Assembly: GCA_016931855.1 (NCBI GenBank)
Contig: JAFGDZ010000061.1
Span: forward strand, 1-44,202
Direction: 5' to 3'
DNA: 44,202 bases
DNA from: Bacteroidales bacterium
Lineage (GTDB): Bacteria; Bacteroidota; Bacteroidia; Bacteroidales; Tenuifilaceae
The position numbers and the translations under genes were made by a program. This document shows, piece after piece, positions 1 to 8,468 of the stretch. Position 1 is the stretch's first letter. Each line of letters opens with the position of its first letter. The notes beneath the pieces were generated by a model. The model worked only from the letters and a program-made list of their open reading frames with translations, was not told the origin of the DNA and searched no databases.

Positions 1-629
1 AAACCATTAATTTACACAATTAAATCCAATTAAACAACTGATAGTTAATGTTTTGTGTTTGTTTATTTCAAATTTAAACAGTCTCTTAATCTCAAGTAAC
101 TTATTCCCACAAAATTGCCAAGCAGTCTTATTACACTATTCATTTTCACCATTGGACAAACGACCGATGGAACTTGTTGCCCAGAAGGTTATGCTGCGCT
201 AATCTCATGCTTTTTGCGGTACACCATAGGGGGGAAATGGCATTGAAGCCGATACAGCATCTGGTGATGGTTGCAATTCTCAATAAACTATGCGATGACT
301 TAATTAAGGGTAATACATATTTTCTTTACAGCCCCAAAGTATAGATTCACTAGTGTCTGTTAAGAGATTACTTGATGTATTCGGTTCTACGGCAAACTAA
401 TTGTGCTTAACGTTCTAATGCTATAGCCACGCTAAGGCTTGGTTGGTGTTTTTCCGTTATCTACTACAAATTTTTCTGCGACTCTATGGCTCATTAAAAA
501 CCGCAACACAACTAATGCACTTGTAATTAACAAAAACAAATCAAGGTTACAGGAGGCGATGACACTAAAGTATAAAGGACAAGGAGTTTGCTGGATGCTT
601 GCATTATTATCCCTAATCCCTAGACCTAA
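1..629. other. Intergenic region with no recognisable gene
   Basis: No open frame here has a recognisable product or the codon texture of the neighbouring genes. The first 120 bases are very AT-rich and the rest is mixed. No clear intrinsic terminator for the leftward glycerol kinase gene is visible in the 100 bases beyond its stop. The stretch could be decayed coding sequence, but I see no family signature in it. Confidence 0.5.
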
Positions 630-2123
630 CTACTCCTTTGCCCAATGCCGCGACCTACCAACGGCTTTTTCCCAACCAGCATAAAGTGCTGCACGCTGAG
701 TATCGGCCATTTTAGGGGAGAATACAGTGCTGTCGGGCGACGCTCCCAGGTTTTCGGATTGCGGATAAAAATCGCAGGCAATACCTGCAAGCATTGCCGC
801 TCCAAGGGCTGTAGCCTCAGCAAAACGGGGGCATACCACATCAACCCCAAGCATATCGGACTGAAACTGCATAAGGAACTTATTTGCCGAAGCCCCACCA
901 TCGGCTTTTAGCGATAGGAGGTTAATGCCCGAATGGGTCTCCATTAGCCTTAGAATATCGCATGTTTGGTAGGCTAGTGACTCCAAGGTAGCCCTAACAA
1001 TGTGCTTTGCAGTAACGCCCTGTGTAAGCCCCACAATTGCCCCTCGGGCATACATATCCCAATAGGGTGCTCCAAGTCCCGTAAAAGCAGGAACAACGTA
1101 AACCCCGTGGCTATCGGTAACGGAAAGAGCCATGCTCTCGGTCTCGGCCGCAGTTTTCACAATACCCAAGCCATCGCGAAGCCATTTTATTGCTGCGCCA
1201 GCAATAAAAACGCTCCCTTCAAGGGCATAGGTTAGCTCATCGCCAATTTTCCATGCAATAGTGGTAAGCAGTCCGCTTTGAGTGGTAACGCGCTTGGTTC
1301 CCGTATTCATCAGCATAAAGCAACCGGTACCATAGGTGTTTTTAGCATCGCCCGGGCTGTAGCAGTGCTGTCCAAATAGCGCAGCCTGCTGGTCGCCAGC
1401 AACACCAAGTATAGGAATAGAGATCCCTCCAAATAGGTCTGGGTGAGTGTACCCAAAAATCCCTGACGAGGGTTTTACCTCAGGAAGCACCGAGCGTGGA
1501 ATTCCCAATATGGATAGCAGCTCGTTATCCCAGTCGGCTGTTTCAATGTTAAAAAGCATGGTACGCGACGCATTGCTATAATCCGTTGCGTGTACCATCC
1601 CTCCTGTTAGCTTCCAAATAAGCCAAGTATCTATTGTTCCAAAGGCTAAGCGCCCCTTGCTGGCAAGCTGCTTTACTCCTGGTACATTCCTAAAAAGCCA
1701 AGCCAGCTTTGTTGCCGAGAAATAGGAATCAATTACCAATCCCGTTTTGGACTGAACCATTTGGCTGTAACCACCAGCCTTTAGCTCCTCGCAAAGTGAG
1801 GCCGTTCGCCTATCCTGCCACACAATGGCGTTGTAAACGGGAAGTCCCGTTTCCCTATCCCATACAACGGTGGTTTCGCGCTGATTGGCTATGCCTATTG
1901 CCGCAATAGCGCTAGGGGTAATTCGGCTTTTGGCAACTACTTCAAGGGCAACATCAAGCTGGCTCTGCCATAGCTCCTGAGGGTTATGCTCCACCCAGCC
2001 TAGCGATGGGTAGTGCTGCGCAAACTCTTTTTGGGCTACACCCTGTTGATGCTGAAACCTATCGAAAAGGATGGCTCGGGAACTTGATGTTCCCTGATCG
2101 AGGGAAAGGATAAAATCGGGCAT
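630..2123 (-). CDS. glpK: Glycerol kinase
   Basis: Cytoplasmic FGGY-family kinase that makes sn-glycerol 3-phosphate from glycerol and ATP, feeding glycerol into phospholipid synthesis and glycolysis. The 497 residues match the usual GlpK length. The N-terminal phosphate loop reads LSLDQGTSSSRAILFD, the family segment AGDQQAALFGQ lies mid-protein near residue 240, and a Gly/Ala-rich ATP-binding segment (DGGASANKFLMQ) is near residue 408. The protein is intact. It is the second gene leftward after the YebC-family gene, with 78 bases between them. A near-consensus -7 box (TAACCTTTGC on the minus strand, about 2137-2146) could give it its own promoter. No glpF or glpD is nearby, so substrate uptake and the next step must be encoded elsewhere. 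Confidence 0.96.
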   Translation of the reverse strand: MPDFILSLDQGTSSSRAILFDRFQHQQGVAQKEFAQHYPSLGWVEHNPQELWQSQLDVALEVVAKSRITPSAIAAIGIANQRETTVVWDRETGLPVYNAIVWQDRRTASLCEELKAGGYSQMVQSKTGLVIDSYFSATKLAWLFRNVPGVKQLASKGRLAFGTIDTWLIWKLTGGMVHATDYSNASRTMLFNIETADWDNELLSILGIPRSVLPEVKPSSGIFGYTHPDLFGGISIPILGVAGDQQAALFGQHCYSPGDAKNTYGTGCFMLMNTGTKRVTTQSGLLTTIAWKIGDELTYALEGSVFIAGAAIKWLRDGLGIVKTAAETESMALSVTDSHGVYVVPAFTGLGAPYWDMYARGAIVGLTQGVTAKHIVRATLESLAYQTCDILRLMETHSGINLLSLKADGGASANKFLMQFQSDMLGVDVVCPRFAEATALGAAMLAGIACDFYPQSENLGASPDSTVFSPKMADTQRAALYAGWEKAVGRSRHWAKE

Positions 2124-2201
2124 AGGGCTGAATTAGCAGCAAAGGTTAGCTAAGGAGACAATTACCAGAGCTAACCTATTGCTTTTATTTGTGAGAAAGT
2201 G

Positions 2202-2945
2202 CTACTCGTCCATTCTGGCCATCACCTCGTCGGTAATATCAAGATTATGGTACACATTCTGAACATCATCGTTGTCCTCAAACTCATCAACCAATCGCAA
2301 AACTTTAATAGCGGTTGATGTGTCAACGCTCTTGTAATCGTTAGGAACAGGCTGTAGGCTTGCGTTCTCAAGGTCAATTTTAAGATCCTCAAGCTTTTTC
2401 TGCATCTGGCCAAAATCCTCTTTTGCAGTATAAATCACAACGGAATCGTCGGATACTTCAATATCCTCAGCTCCACCATCAATTAAATCCAGCTCAAGTT
2501 CTTCTATATTGATGTTGGCCTTAGGAATGGTAAAAACGCCCTTGCGCTCAAACAAAAAGCTTAAAGACCCATTGGTTCCTAGGCTACCTCCCTTTTTTGT
2601 AAACGTAGAGCGAATGGCGCTAACAGTACGGTTGTTATTATCGGTCATGCACTCAATATAAATGGCAATACCACCTGGGCCGTACCCCTCAAAGGTAACC
2701 TCTTGTAATGCGGCGGAATCCTTATCGGCCTTATTAATGGCTCGTAGAATGTTATCCTTGGGCATATTAACCCCTTTGGCATTATTAATTGCTAGGCGCA
2801 GACGTGCGTTCCCGTCAGGATCGGGTCCTCCCTCTTTTACTGCAATCATAATCTCCTTAGTAACCCTAGAGAACATTTTAGAGCGTTTTGCATCCAATGC
2901 TCCTTTTTTACGCTTAATGGTTGACCATTTATTATGTCCTGACAT
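2202..2945 (-). CDS. YebC/PmpR family transcriptional or translational regulator
   Basis: Cytoplasmic YebC family protein of 247 residues, the normal length. The diagnostic N-terminus MSGHNKWSTIKRKKGALDAK and the following KIMIAVKEGGPDP-like stretch are present (here ITKEI...AVKEGGPDPDGN, residues about 30-45), as is EGYGPGGIAIYIE near residue 86. Members act as DNA-binding regulators in some bacteria, and recent work links others to translation of difficult peptide motifs. Which applies here cannot be told from sequence. A perfect -7 box lies 25 bases upstream and fixes the start. Confidence 0.95.
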   Translation of the reverse strand: MSGHNKWSTIKRKKGALDAKRSKMFSRVTKEIMIAVKEGGPDPDGNARLRLAINNAKGVNMPKDNILRAINKADKDSAALQEVTFEGYGPGGIAIYIECMTDNNNRTVSAIRSTFTKKGGSLGTNGSLSFLFERKGVFTIPKANINIEELELDLIDGGAEDIEVSDDSVVIYTAKEDFGQMQKKLEDLKIDLENASLQPVPNDYKSVDTSTAIKVLRLVDEFEDNDDVQNVYHNLDITDEVMARMDE

Positions 2946-2969
2946 ATTCCTTTTTTATTTATGTGTAAC

Positions 2970-2978
2970 GCAAAAGTA
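2970..2978 (-). promoter_or_regulatory. Bacteroidota -7 promoter element for the YebC-family gene
   Basis: Read on the minus strand this is TACTTTTGC, an exact match to TAnnTTTG followed by C. It sits 25 bases before the ATG at 2945. No good -33 TTG is seen at the usual distance. Confidence 0.6.
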
Positions 2979-3203
2979 CAAAAAAGGCAGAAAGGAGAAA
3001 AAAACTTATAAAGTACTCCTAGAAATCATAACGACTCGCGCATTTGCAAACAGCTTTTTGGCTATACTAACGAATAAATACCAGAACCCATAAGCCATTT
3101 CCTATACACAACCAGTAACTCATTCCCATTATAATGCATTTACGCTCCATTTATAGCGAAAGATACATAAGCCACTTAACAGGAATCGTTTCGGATAAAT
3201 TCG

Positions 3204-3212
3204 TATTTTTGC
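3204..3212 (+). promoter_or_regulatory. Bacteroidota -7 promoter element for miaB
   Basis: TATTTTTGC matches TAnnTTTG. Transcription would begin near 3218, about 20 bases before the ATG at 3239. This argues against the upstream ATG at 3134 as the start of miaB. Confidence 0.55.
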
Positions 3213-3238
3213 CACACAAATTTGTAGGAGCAGTACCA

Positions 3239-4588
3239 ATGCAAGAGATGAAGGAAGAATTACAAAAGGTATTTATTGAGACCTATGGCTGCCAAATGAA
3301 TGTTAACGACAGCGAAGTTGTGGCATCTATTCTTAAGGCCAATGGCTACGAGATAACCGAAGAGCTGGACCAAGCCGATGTTGTGCTGGTTAACACCTGC
3401 TCTATCCGCGAAAATGCAGAAACCCGCGTTTTTGGTAGATTAGACAATTTTAAGCAGTATAAAAAACGGAAGCCATCGCTTCTTGTTGGCGTACTTGGCT
3501 GCATGGCCGAGCGCCTAAAGGAGTCGCTACTTGAGGATCAACGTGCTGTTGACCTAGTAGTTGGCCCCGATGCGTACCGTGAGCTACCCGTTCTTTTGCG
3601 CGCCGCAGAGGATGGGCAAAAGAGCATTAACGTACTGCTTTCGCGCGAAGAAACCTATGCCGATATTAGCCCTGTAAGGCTGGATAAGAATGGCGTTTCG
3701 GCATTTGTGTCCATTATGCGGGGCTGCAACAACATGTGTACCTACTGCGTGGTGCCCTATACCCGTGGCGCCGAGCGTAGCCGCGATCCGCAAACCATTG
3801 TACGCGAAGTAGAGGAGCTGCTAACCGAAGGGTACCGCGAGGTAACGCTACTAGGGCAAAACGTTGACTCGTACCGATGGAAGCAAGCCGATGGCTCCGT
3901 TGTTAGCTTTGCCGAGCTGCTTGAACTTGTGGCAAAAGTTAGCCCAAGCATTAGGGTTCGCTTTTCTACATCGCATCCTAAGGATCTAAGCAACGAGGTG
4001 CTTTACACCATGGCCATGTACGAGAATATTTGCAATCACATTCACCTCCCTGCTCAATCGGGATCAACCAGGGTGCTTAAGCTAATGAATAGGGGCTATA
4101 GCCGAGAGTACTACCTTGAGCGCGTTAAGGCCATTAGAGCGATTCTACCCGACTGTGCCATTTCAACGGATATTATAACCGGATTCTGCACGGAAACCGA
4201 GCTCGATCATGACCAAACCCTTTCGCTAATGGATGAGGTGAAGTACGATTTTGCTTACATGTTTAAGTACTCCGTGAGGCCAAACACTAAGGCTGCTCGT
4301 AAGTTTGAGGATGATGTTCCTGAAGAGGTTAAAACCCGCAGGCTAACTGAAATTATTGAGATGCAAGGCAAACTTGCCGAGGAGAGTAAGCAGAAGGATA
4401 TTGGGCGCTGCTTTGAGGTGCTCATTGAAGGGGAGTCAAAAAAATCGAGCAACGAGTTTTTTGGCCGCACATCTCAAAACAAGGTAGTTGTATTCCCCAG
4501 GGAGAGCTATAGGGTTGGCGACTACGTATTTGTAGAGGTAACCAGCTGTACACCTGCTACGCTAATAGGGCGCATTGTGCAAGAGTAA
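3239..4588 (+). CDS. miaB: tRNA-2-methylthio-N6-dimethylallyladenosine synthase MiaB
   Basis: Radical-SAM methylthiotransferase that adds the ms2 group to i6A37 of tRNAs reading U-starting codons. From this start it has 449 residues, the usual length. The N-terminal UPF0004 domain supplies three cluster cysteines ([22 protein letters not shown]). The radical-SAM loop reads [17 protein letters not shown] (CxxxCxxC), and a C-terminal TRAM domain begins around [15 protein letters not shown]. The frame stays open up to an ATG at 3134, but those 35 extra residues have no family counterpart and contain the -7 promoter box, so I chose 3239. It diverges from the YebC-family gene and converges on the methyltransferase gene, whose stop lies one base beyond its own. 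Confidence 0.96.
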   Translation: MQEMKEELQKVFIETYGCQMNVNDSEVVASILKANGYEITEELDQADVVLVNTCSIRENAETRVFGRLDNFKQYKKRKPSLLVGVLGCMAERLKESLLEDQRAVDLVVGPDAYRELPVLLRAAEDGQKSINVLLSREETYADISPVRLDKNGVSAFVSIMRGCNNMCTYCVVPYTRGAERSRDPQTIVREVEELLTEGYREVTLLGQNVDSYRWKQADGSVVSFAELLELVAKVSPSIRVRFSTSHPKDLSNEVLYTMAMYENICNHIHLPAQSGSTRVLKLMNRGYSREYYLERVKAIRAILPDCAISTDIITGFCTETELDHDQTLSLMDEVKYDFAYMFKYSVRPNTKAARKFEDDVPEEVKTRRLTEIIEMQGKLAEESKQKDIGRCFEVLIEGESKKSSNEFFGRTSQNKVVVFPRESYRVGDYVFVEVTSCTPATLIGRIVQE

Positions 4589-4589
4589 G

Positions 4590-5816
4590 CTAGCTTACCC
4601 TTACCAAGCGAGCCATATAGAAGCCGTCGGAACCACTTTCCGATGGCTTTATTTTTTTCTCCGCCTCCAGCTTAAACTGCCCGTTACAGCGCTGCAAAAA
4701 AGCTTCAACCTGCATCTCGTTCTCCGACGGGAAAATGCTACACGTTGAGTAAACCAGCTTCCCTCCTACCTTAACCATTGCAGTGTACCTATCCAGAATA
4801 TCGGCCTGAACAACCTTTAGCTCATCAAGCTGCTTAGGTGTAAGCTTCCAGCGCGCATCCGGATTACGCCTAAACACCCCTGTGCCCGAGCAGGGTACAT
4901 CAAGCAGCAACCTATCGGCCGTTTGGGCAAGGCGCTTTATAGTTTTGGAACTTTCAATGCTACGCGTTTCAATAATTGATATTCCCGCTCTAACGGCTCG
5001 TTTTTTTAGCTGCTCCAGCTTCCATAAAACGGTATCGAGCGACAAGAGCTTCCCCTTACTCTGCATAAGCGTTGCTATGTGCAACGATTTTCCGCCAGCC
5101 CCAGCGCAAGCGTCAACCACACGCATACCCGGCTCCACCTCAAGGAAAGGGGCAACCTGCTGCGACGATAGGTCCTGCAGCTCAAAATACCCCTGCTGAA
5201 AACCCTGGCTGGAGAAAATATTTATCCTACTCTCCAATACCAGCGCAAGAGGAAGATTCTCAACCTCCCGAGTTTGCGTTCCCTCCTCGGCCAACCTATT
5301 CTTAAGCTGTTGGGTTGATATTTTTAAAGAGTTGGCTCTAAGTACAATTTGGGGGATAGTGTTGAGCGCCGCAAGCTCTGTAGTCCAAGCGGAACCAAGT
5401 TCTTGTACACCTTGCTCAAACAACCAGTCGGGAACCGACAGCACCACCTGTTCTGCCAGCCCTTGGGTTTTAGCATACGCAGCAAGCGCCTCCGATACTT
5501 GGGCCGCATTATCGGTCTTAGGCTTGGCAAAACGCAACCATGTATTAACAATGGTTGCCACATCGAGCGCCGATTTGGGTAAAAACGGGCACTGCCCAAT
5601 ATGTGAAAGCAACCGCGCCCAACGAATAACTTCCATAAACGCCTCGGCAAAAAATCCCTTTGAGTACGATTTATTAGGGGTAATCTGCTTAATCCAGTAG
5701 CTTACGCACTGGTCGTAGCTTCTCTCTTCAATAAAGAAGTCCTTTGCAGCCCTAAATAGAATCTCCTCTATAGGCATCGTTAACTTGTGCTCTTTTTTAC
5801 CTGCTGACTTTCGCAT
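4590..5816 (-). CDS. RsmB/RsmF-family 16S rRNA (cytosine-C5) methyltransferase
   Basis: SAM-dependent m5C RNA methyltransferase of the Nop2/Sun (RsmB) family, 408 residues. The SAM-binding motif is VVDACAGAGGKSLHIA. Both cysteines of the two-cysteine mechanism are present: the release cysteine in motif IV (DVPCSGTGVFRRNP) and the nucleophile in motif VI (YSTCSIFPSENE). The N-terminal ~140 residues look like the helical NusB-like domain of RsmB rather than the RsmF arrangement, but I cannot assign the exact target cytosine. An internal ATG at 5777 (MPIEEILF) is a possible alternative start. The promoter box at 5844-5852 fits either. Confidence 0.9.
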   Translation of the reverse strand: MRKSAGKKEHKLTMPIEEILFRAAKDFFIEERSYDQCVSYWIKQITPNKSYSKGFFAEAFMEVIRWARLLSHIGQCPFLPKSALDVATIVNTWLRFAKPKTDNAAQVSEALAAYAKTQGLAEQVVLSVPDWLFEQGVQELGSAWTTELAALNTIPQIVLRANSLKISTQQLKNRLAEEGTQTREVENLPLALVLESRINIFSSQGFQQGYFELQDLSSQQVAPFLEVEPGMRVVDACAGAGGKSLHIATLMQSKGKLLSLDTVLWKLEQLKKRAVRAGISIIETRSIESSKTIKRLAQTADRLLLDVPCSGTGVFRRNPDARWKLTPKQLDELKVVQADILDRYTAMVKVGGKLVYSTCSIFPSENEMQVEAFLQRCNGQFKLEAEKKIKPSESGSDGFYMARLVRVS

Positions 5817-5843
5817 GAAACGGCGCTTATTAGTTTTTATGGT

Positions 5844-5852
5844 GCAAAACTA
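5844..5852 (-). promoter_or_regulatory. Bacteroidota -7 promoter element for the RsmB-family gene
   Basis: On the minus strand this is TAGTTTTGC, matching TAnnTTTG. It lies 28 bases before the start codon at 5816 and just beyond the terminator of the preceding gene. Confidence 0.55.
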
Positions 5853-5865
5853 CAATACTAAAAGC

Positions 5866-5892
5866 AAAAAAGGTCGGCAGTACCGACCTTTT
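5866..5892 (-). terminator. Intrinsic terminator of the AT-hook protein gene
   Basis: The stem AAAAGGTCGG / CCGACCTTTT (5868-5877 with 5883-5892) has a 5-base loop. On the minus strand it is followed by a T run, 20 bases past the stop at 5912. Confidence 0.85.
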
Positions 5893-5911
5893 AAAAAATA
5901 TTATTTAACAG

Positions 5912-6568
5912 CTACATAAGCTTGTTAGCATATTCCTCTTTAAGAGAACCCTCTTCGTTAAACCATTGAGGCAACCCAAAGAAAGACCCGCGAATACCCT
6001 GTTTGGAATAAGCAACAACGCTCTTATCTGTGTTAGCCATTTTTGTAAGCGTTGTAGATATTGCCATTCTAACCCTATTCCTCTCAGCATCCTGAATCCC
6101 AAACCTATCTAACGCAGCAGCAGTTAACGATGTTGACAGCATTAAGTAATCTTTAGATTCAAGGGTTTGAATTATAAAATCATTCCATTTAACCTTTTTC
6201 TTCCCTTTTCCCTTTTTAATTGGCTTGCGAGTAAGCTTTGGCTTACGACCACGCCTTGCAGGAACTTTCTCAACTGCATCTTGATCAGCAGTTTCTGCCC
6301 CAGCCTTTACCTTGGGTTTTGGGCCACGCTTTCCAGGTGTTTTAACAACCTCAACCTTTTCTGCCTTAGGCTTTCGTCCTAACTTGTTTTGCTCTGGTTC
6401 CGATTTGGCAACAAATTCAAAATCAGGAGTTGATGAGAGCTCAATACCCTCCATCTTTTTAAGAATGCCCTTAAGGTGTACTATTCTCTTCTGGGTGCGC
6501 TCAAGCTCTGCCTCGTAAACTGCTTTTAATTCGCTTAGTTCCAATCCTGTCAATGGAATCTTTTTCAT
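5912..6568 (-). CDS. Small AT-hook protein with C-terminal winged-helix-like domain
   Basis: Predicted DNA-binding protein of 218 residues. Residues 8-40 look like a short coiled coil (ELSELKAVYEAELERTQKRI). Residues 60-128 form a basic, Pro/Gly-rich linker with three AT-hook-like repeats: GRKPK at 64-68, RGPKPK at 81-86 and RGRKPK at 106-111. The segment 128-205 (WNDFIIQTLESKDYLMLSTS to GLPQWFNEEG) has the helix-helix-wing spacing of small winged-helix domains such as HARE-HTH, and this part is inference. The gene stands alone, with a full -33/-7 promoter and its own terminator, as expected for a nucleoid-associated or global regulatory protein. I cannot name a characterised homologue. Confidence 0.75.
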   Translation of the reverse strand: MKKIPLTGLELSELKAVYEAELERTQKRIVHLKGILKKMEGIELSSTPDFEFVAKSEPEQNKLGRKPKAEKVEVVKTPGKRGPKPKVKAGAETADQDAVEKVPARRGRKPKLTRKPIKKGKGKKKVKWNDFIIQTLESKDYLMLSTSLTAAALDRFGIQDAERNRVRMAISTTLTKMANTDKSVVAYSKQGIRGSFFGLPQWFNEEGSLKEEYANKLM

Positions 6569-6636
6569 AGTTAATCTCTTTTAAAAAGGGTTAGTATGGG
6601 TTTCTCTGGTTGGCAATTTCACAACAAATAATTCCC

Positions 6637-6666
6637 CAAATTTATGTAAATGTGATTTAATGTCAA
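6637..6666 (-). promoter_or_regulatory. Complete Bacteroidota promoter (-33 and -7) for the AT-hook protein gene
   Basis: On the minus strand TTG (6664-6666) is followed by exactly 19 bases and then TAAATTTG (6637-6644), matching the TTG-N19-TAnnTTTG consensus. The leader is about 60 bases. This is the best two-box promoter in the window. Confidence 0.7.
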
Positions 6667-6669
6667 TAG

Positions 6670-7055
6670 TTTACAAGTTATTTATTTACTTGTTTTAATA
6701 ACAAAAAACATATACTACTGATTGTCTTAAAGTTACAAGTTGTATATTTTTTTGTTTCAGAAACTAACAACCCATTTTTAAGGCAATGCTAATCAGCGTT
6801 TAGGTAGTTATACCGCGTAACGCTGTTATAAATCATATCAAAATTTACAAAAACAGATAAATAAATAGCCATGCACTCTATATCAAAACCATCATAAATA
6901 CCTAGAATATACCATGTAGATTCAATTTAATAAACTAATTCAATAGCATTCCAATCGTTGTATAGGCACTTATCTCTTATACAGAGTAAAGCAATGCTTA
7001 AGAAAGCGGTAATAATAAACAAATACCGCAAAAGGGATAGTTTAGAAAATTTATT
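6670..7055. other. AT-rich intergenic region between divergent promoters
   Basis: About 390 bases with no supportable gene, lying between the leftward AT-hook gene promoter and the rightward fluoride riboswitch promoter. It is strongly AT-rich. Such sequence would suit binding by the neighbouring AT-hook protein, but no specific operator can be seen. Confidence 0.5.
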
Positions 7056-7064
7056 TACTTTTGC
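7056..7064 (+). promoter_or_regulatory. Bacteroidota -7 promoter element for the fluoride riboswitch/CLC-F unit
   Basis: TACTTTTGC matches TAnnTTTG. With the usual distance to the start site, transcription begins near 7070, so the riboswitch aptamer at 7074 is the very 5' end of the RNA. Confidence 0.65.
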
Positions 7065-7073
7065 TGCGCTTTT

Positions 7074-7125
7074 GGCAATGATGTCTGCCTTTAACTGTCT
7101 CGATGAGTCTGATGACGTCTACTGG
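7074..7125 (+). promoter_or_regulatory. Fluoride riboswitch (crcB motif)
   Basis: The aptamer matches the crcB/fluoride motif in sequence and fold. P1 pairs GGCA (7074-7077) with TGCC (7086-7089). The loop segment GATGTC (7080-7085) can form a six-pair pseudoknot, one of the pairs G-U, with GACGTC (7114-7119). Between them are the conserved AAC and a short hairpin (CTC-GAT-GAG, 7099-7107), then the signature CTGATGACGTCTACTGG. Downstream, CTACT (7119-7123) and TACTT (7126-7130) both complement the same strand AAGTAG (7136-7141), so the aptamer's 3' end could trade partners with a leader helix just before the start codon at 7164. No T run follows, so control is more likely at translation initiation than at termination. 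The downstream gene is the expected fluoride exporter. Confidence 0.92.
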
Positions 7126-7163
7126 TACTTATATAAAGTAGGTGTTATTTTTTATTTTACCCC

Positions 7164-8468
7164 ATGAACAGCTATAGAACTAAAGGTAGGTTTGCCAAAA
7201 TTGAACAAATCCCATCGTTTTTCAACCTCATTAAGTGGCTTGGATTATCGTTGTTAGTAGGACTGCTAGTAGGTTCTGCCTCGTCATTATTTCTTATAAC
7301 GCTAGATTGGGCAACTCGTTGGCGCGAGGAGCACCTATGGATAATTGCCTTTTTACCAATTGGCGGTTTAATAATTGGTTTAACGTACCACTATTTTGGC
7401 ACAAGCGTGGTAAAAGGGAACAATCAGCTCTTGGAAGAGTTCTATAGTCCAAAGCAAATTATCCCATTTAAAATGGCTCCTCTAGTTCTTTTTGGGACAA
7501 TTGCAACGCATCTATTTGGCGGTTCCGCCGGACGGGAGGGAACGGCCGTACAAATGGGAGGAGCAATATCGGATCAATTCACACATCTTTTTAAACTAAA
7601 GCCCCGCGACAGAAAAATTCTAATTGCAATTGGCATTAGCGCAGGATTCGCATCGGTTTTTGGAACGCCGCTAGCAGGAGCCGTATTTGCGCTGGAGGTT
7701 ATTGTTGTTGGCCGTATGCGGTACGAGGCCATTTTGCCCAGCTTTTTGGCAGCAGTAATTGCAAACTATACAGGGCACTTATGGGGCGTTTCGCACACCC
7801 ACTACGCTATCCCCTTTGTGCCAGAAATAACGCCTCAGAATTTTTTATGGACCCTATTTGTTGGTATAACTTGCGGGTTAACAGCCATGCTATTCTCTGT
7901 ATCAACACACTTTTGGTCCAATCTTTCCAAAAAAACAGTAAAATATGCACCGTTTAGGCCCCTTATTGGAGGTGCAATTATTGCGCTTGCCGTATGGGCC
8001 ATTGGAACAACTAAGTATATTGGTTTAGGTGTTCCTACTATTGTAGAAGCCTTTAGCCAACCGTTAGACTGGTACTCCTTTCTGCTTAAAATACTATTTA
8101 CCTCATTTACGCTTGGGGTTGGTTTTAAAGGAGGCGAGGTTACTCCTCTTTTCTTTATTGGTGCCACCTTAGGCAATTTCCTAGTTTGGTTTGTACCCCT
8201 TCCGCTAGCGTTGCTTGCAGGAATTGGATTTGTGGCAGTATTTGCAGGTGCTACTAACACGCCCATTGCATGTACGTTAATGGGGATAGAGCTGTTTGGA
8301 TCTGAAAGCGCTGTATTTATAGCCATTGCATGCGTTGTTGCATATATTTTCTCTGGACACACTGGCATTTACTCTTCGCAAATAATTGGTACGCCAAAGC
8401 ATCTGCTGTATGGTAGAGCAAAAGGGAAAAGCATTAACGAAGCAAAGGCTATACGCAATGCAACCTAA
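7164..8468 (+). CDS. CLC-F type fluoride/proton antiporter
   Basis: Inner-membrane CLC-family transporter of 434 residues with about ten hydrophobic segments and no CBS domains. The gating glutamate is E125 in GSAGREGT, where chloride-type CLCs usually have GREGP. The chloride-coordinating GSGIP segment is absent, and the same place reads KGNNQ (residues 84-88). The third pore motif is GGEVTP (323-328). Those departures, as I recall, mark the CLC-F clade that exchanges fluoride for protons. The fluoride riboswitch in the leader supports fluoride export strongly and independently. The gene stands alone, with 187 bases before the next gene and no obvious terminator. A generic chloride antiporter is the less likely alternative. 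Confidence 0.88.
   Translation: MNSYRTKGRFAKIEQIPSFFNLIKWLGLSLLVGLLVGSASSLFLITLDWATRWREEHLWIIAFLPIGGLIIGLTYHYFGTSVVKGNNQLLEEFYSPKQIIPFKMAPLVLFGTIATHLFGGSAGREGTAVQMGGAISDQFTHLFKLKPRDRKILIAIGISAGFASVFGTPLAGAVFALEVIVVGRMRYEAILPSFLAAVIANYTGHLWGVSHTHYAIPFVPEITPQNFLWTLFVGITCGLTAMLFSVSTHFWSNLSKKTVKYAPFRPLIGGAIIALAVWAIGTTKYIGLGVPTIVEAFSQPLDWYSFLLKILFTSFTLGVGFKGGEVTPLFFIGATLGNFLVWFVPLPLALLAGIGFVAVFAGATNTPIACTLMGIELFGSESAVFIAIACVVAYIFSGHTGIYSSQIIGTPKHLLYGRAKGKSINEAKAIRNAT

Noticed and set aside
439-684. 81-residue open frame left of glpK
   Set aside because: It overlaps the end of glpK, has no recognisable domain, and no promoter or family support.
2662-3093. 143-residue open frame antisense to the YebC-family gene
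   Set aside because: It mirrors the conserved YebC coding sequence, so it is a shadow.
4882-5700. Open frames antisense to the RsmB-family gene
   Set aside because: They lie wholly within a well-supported conserved gene on the other strand.
6958-7167. 69-residue open frame before the CLC gene
   Set aside because: It covers the promoter box and the entire fluoride riboswitch and has no protein-like family signature, so it is chance coding over an RNA element.
7835-8368. 177-residue open frame antisense to the CLC gene
   Set aside because: Antisense to clear transmembrane coding sequence, with no independent support.
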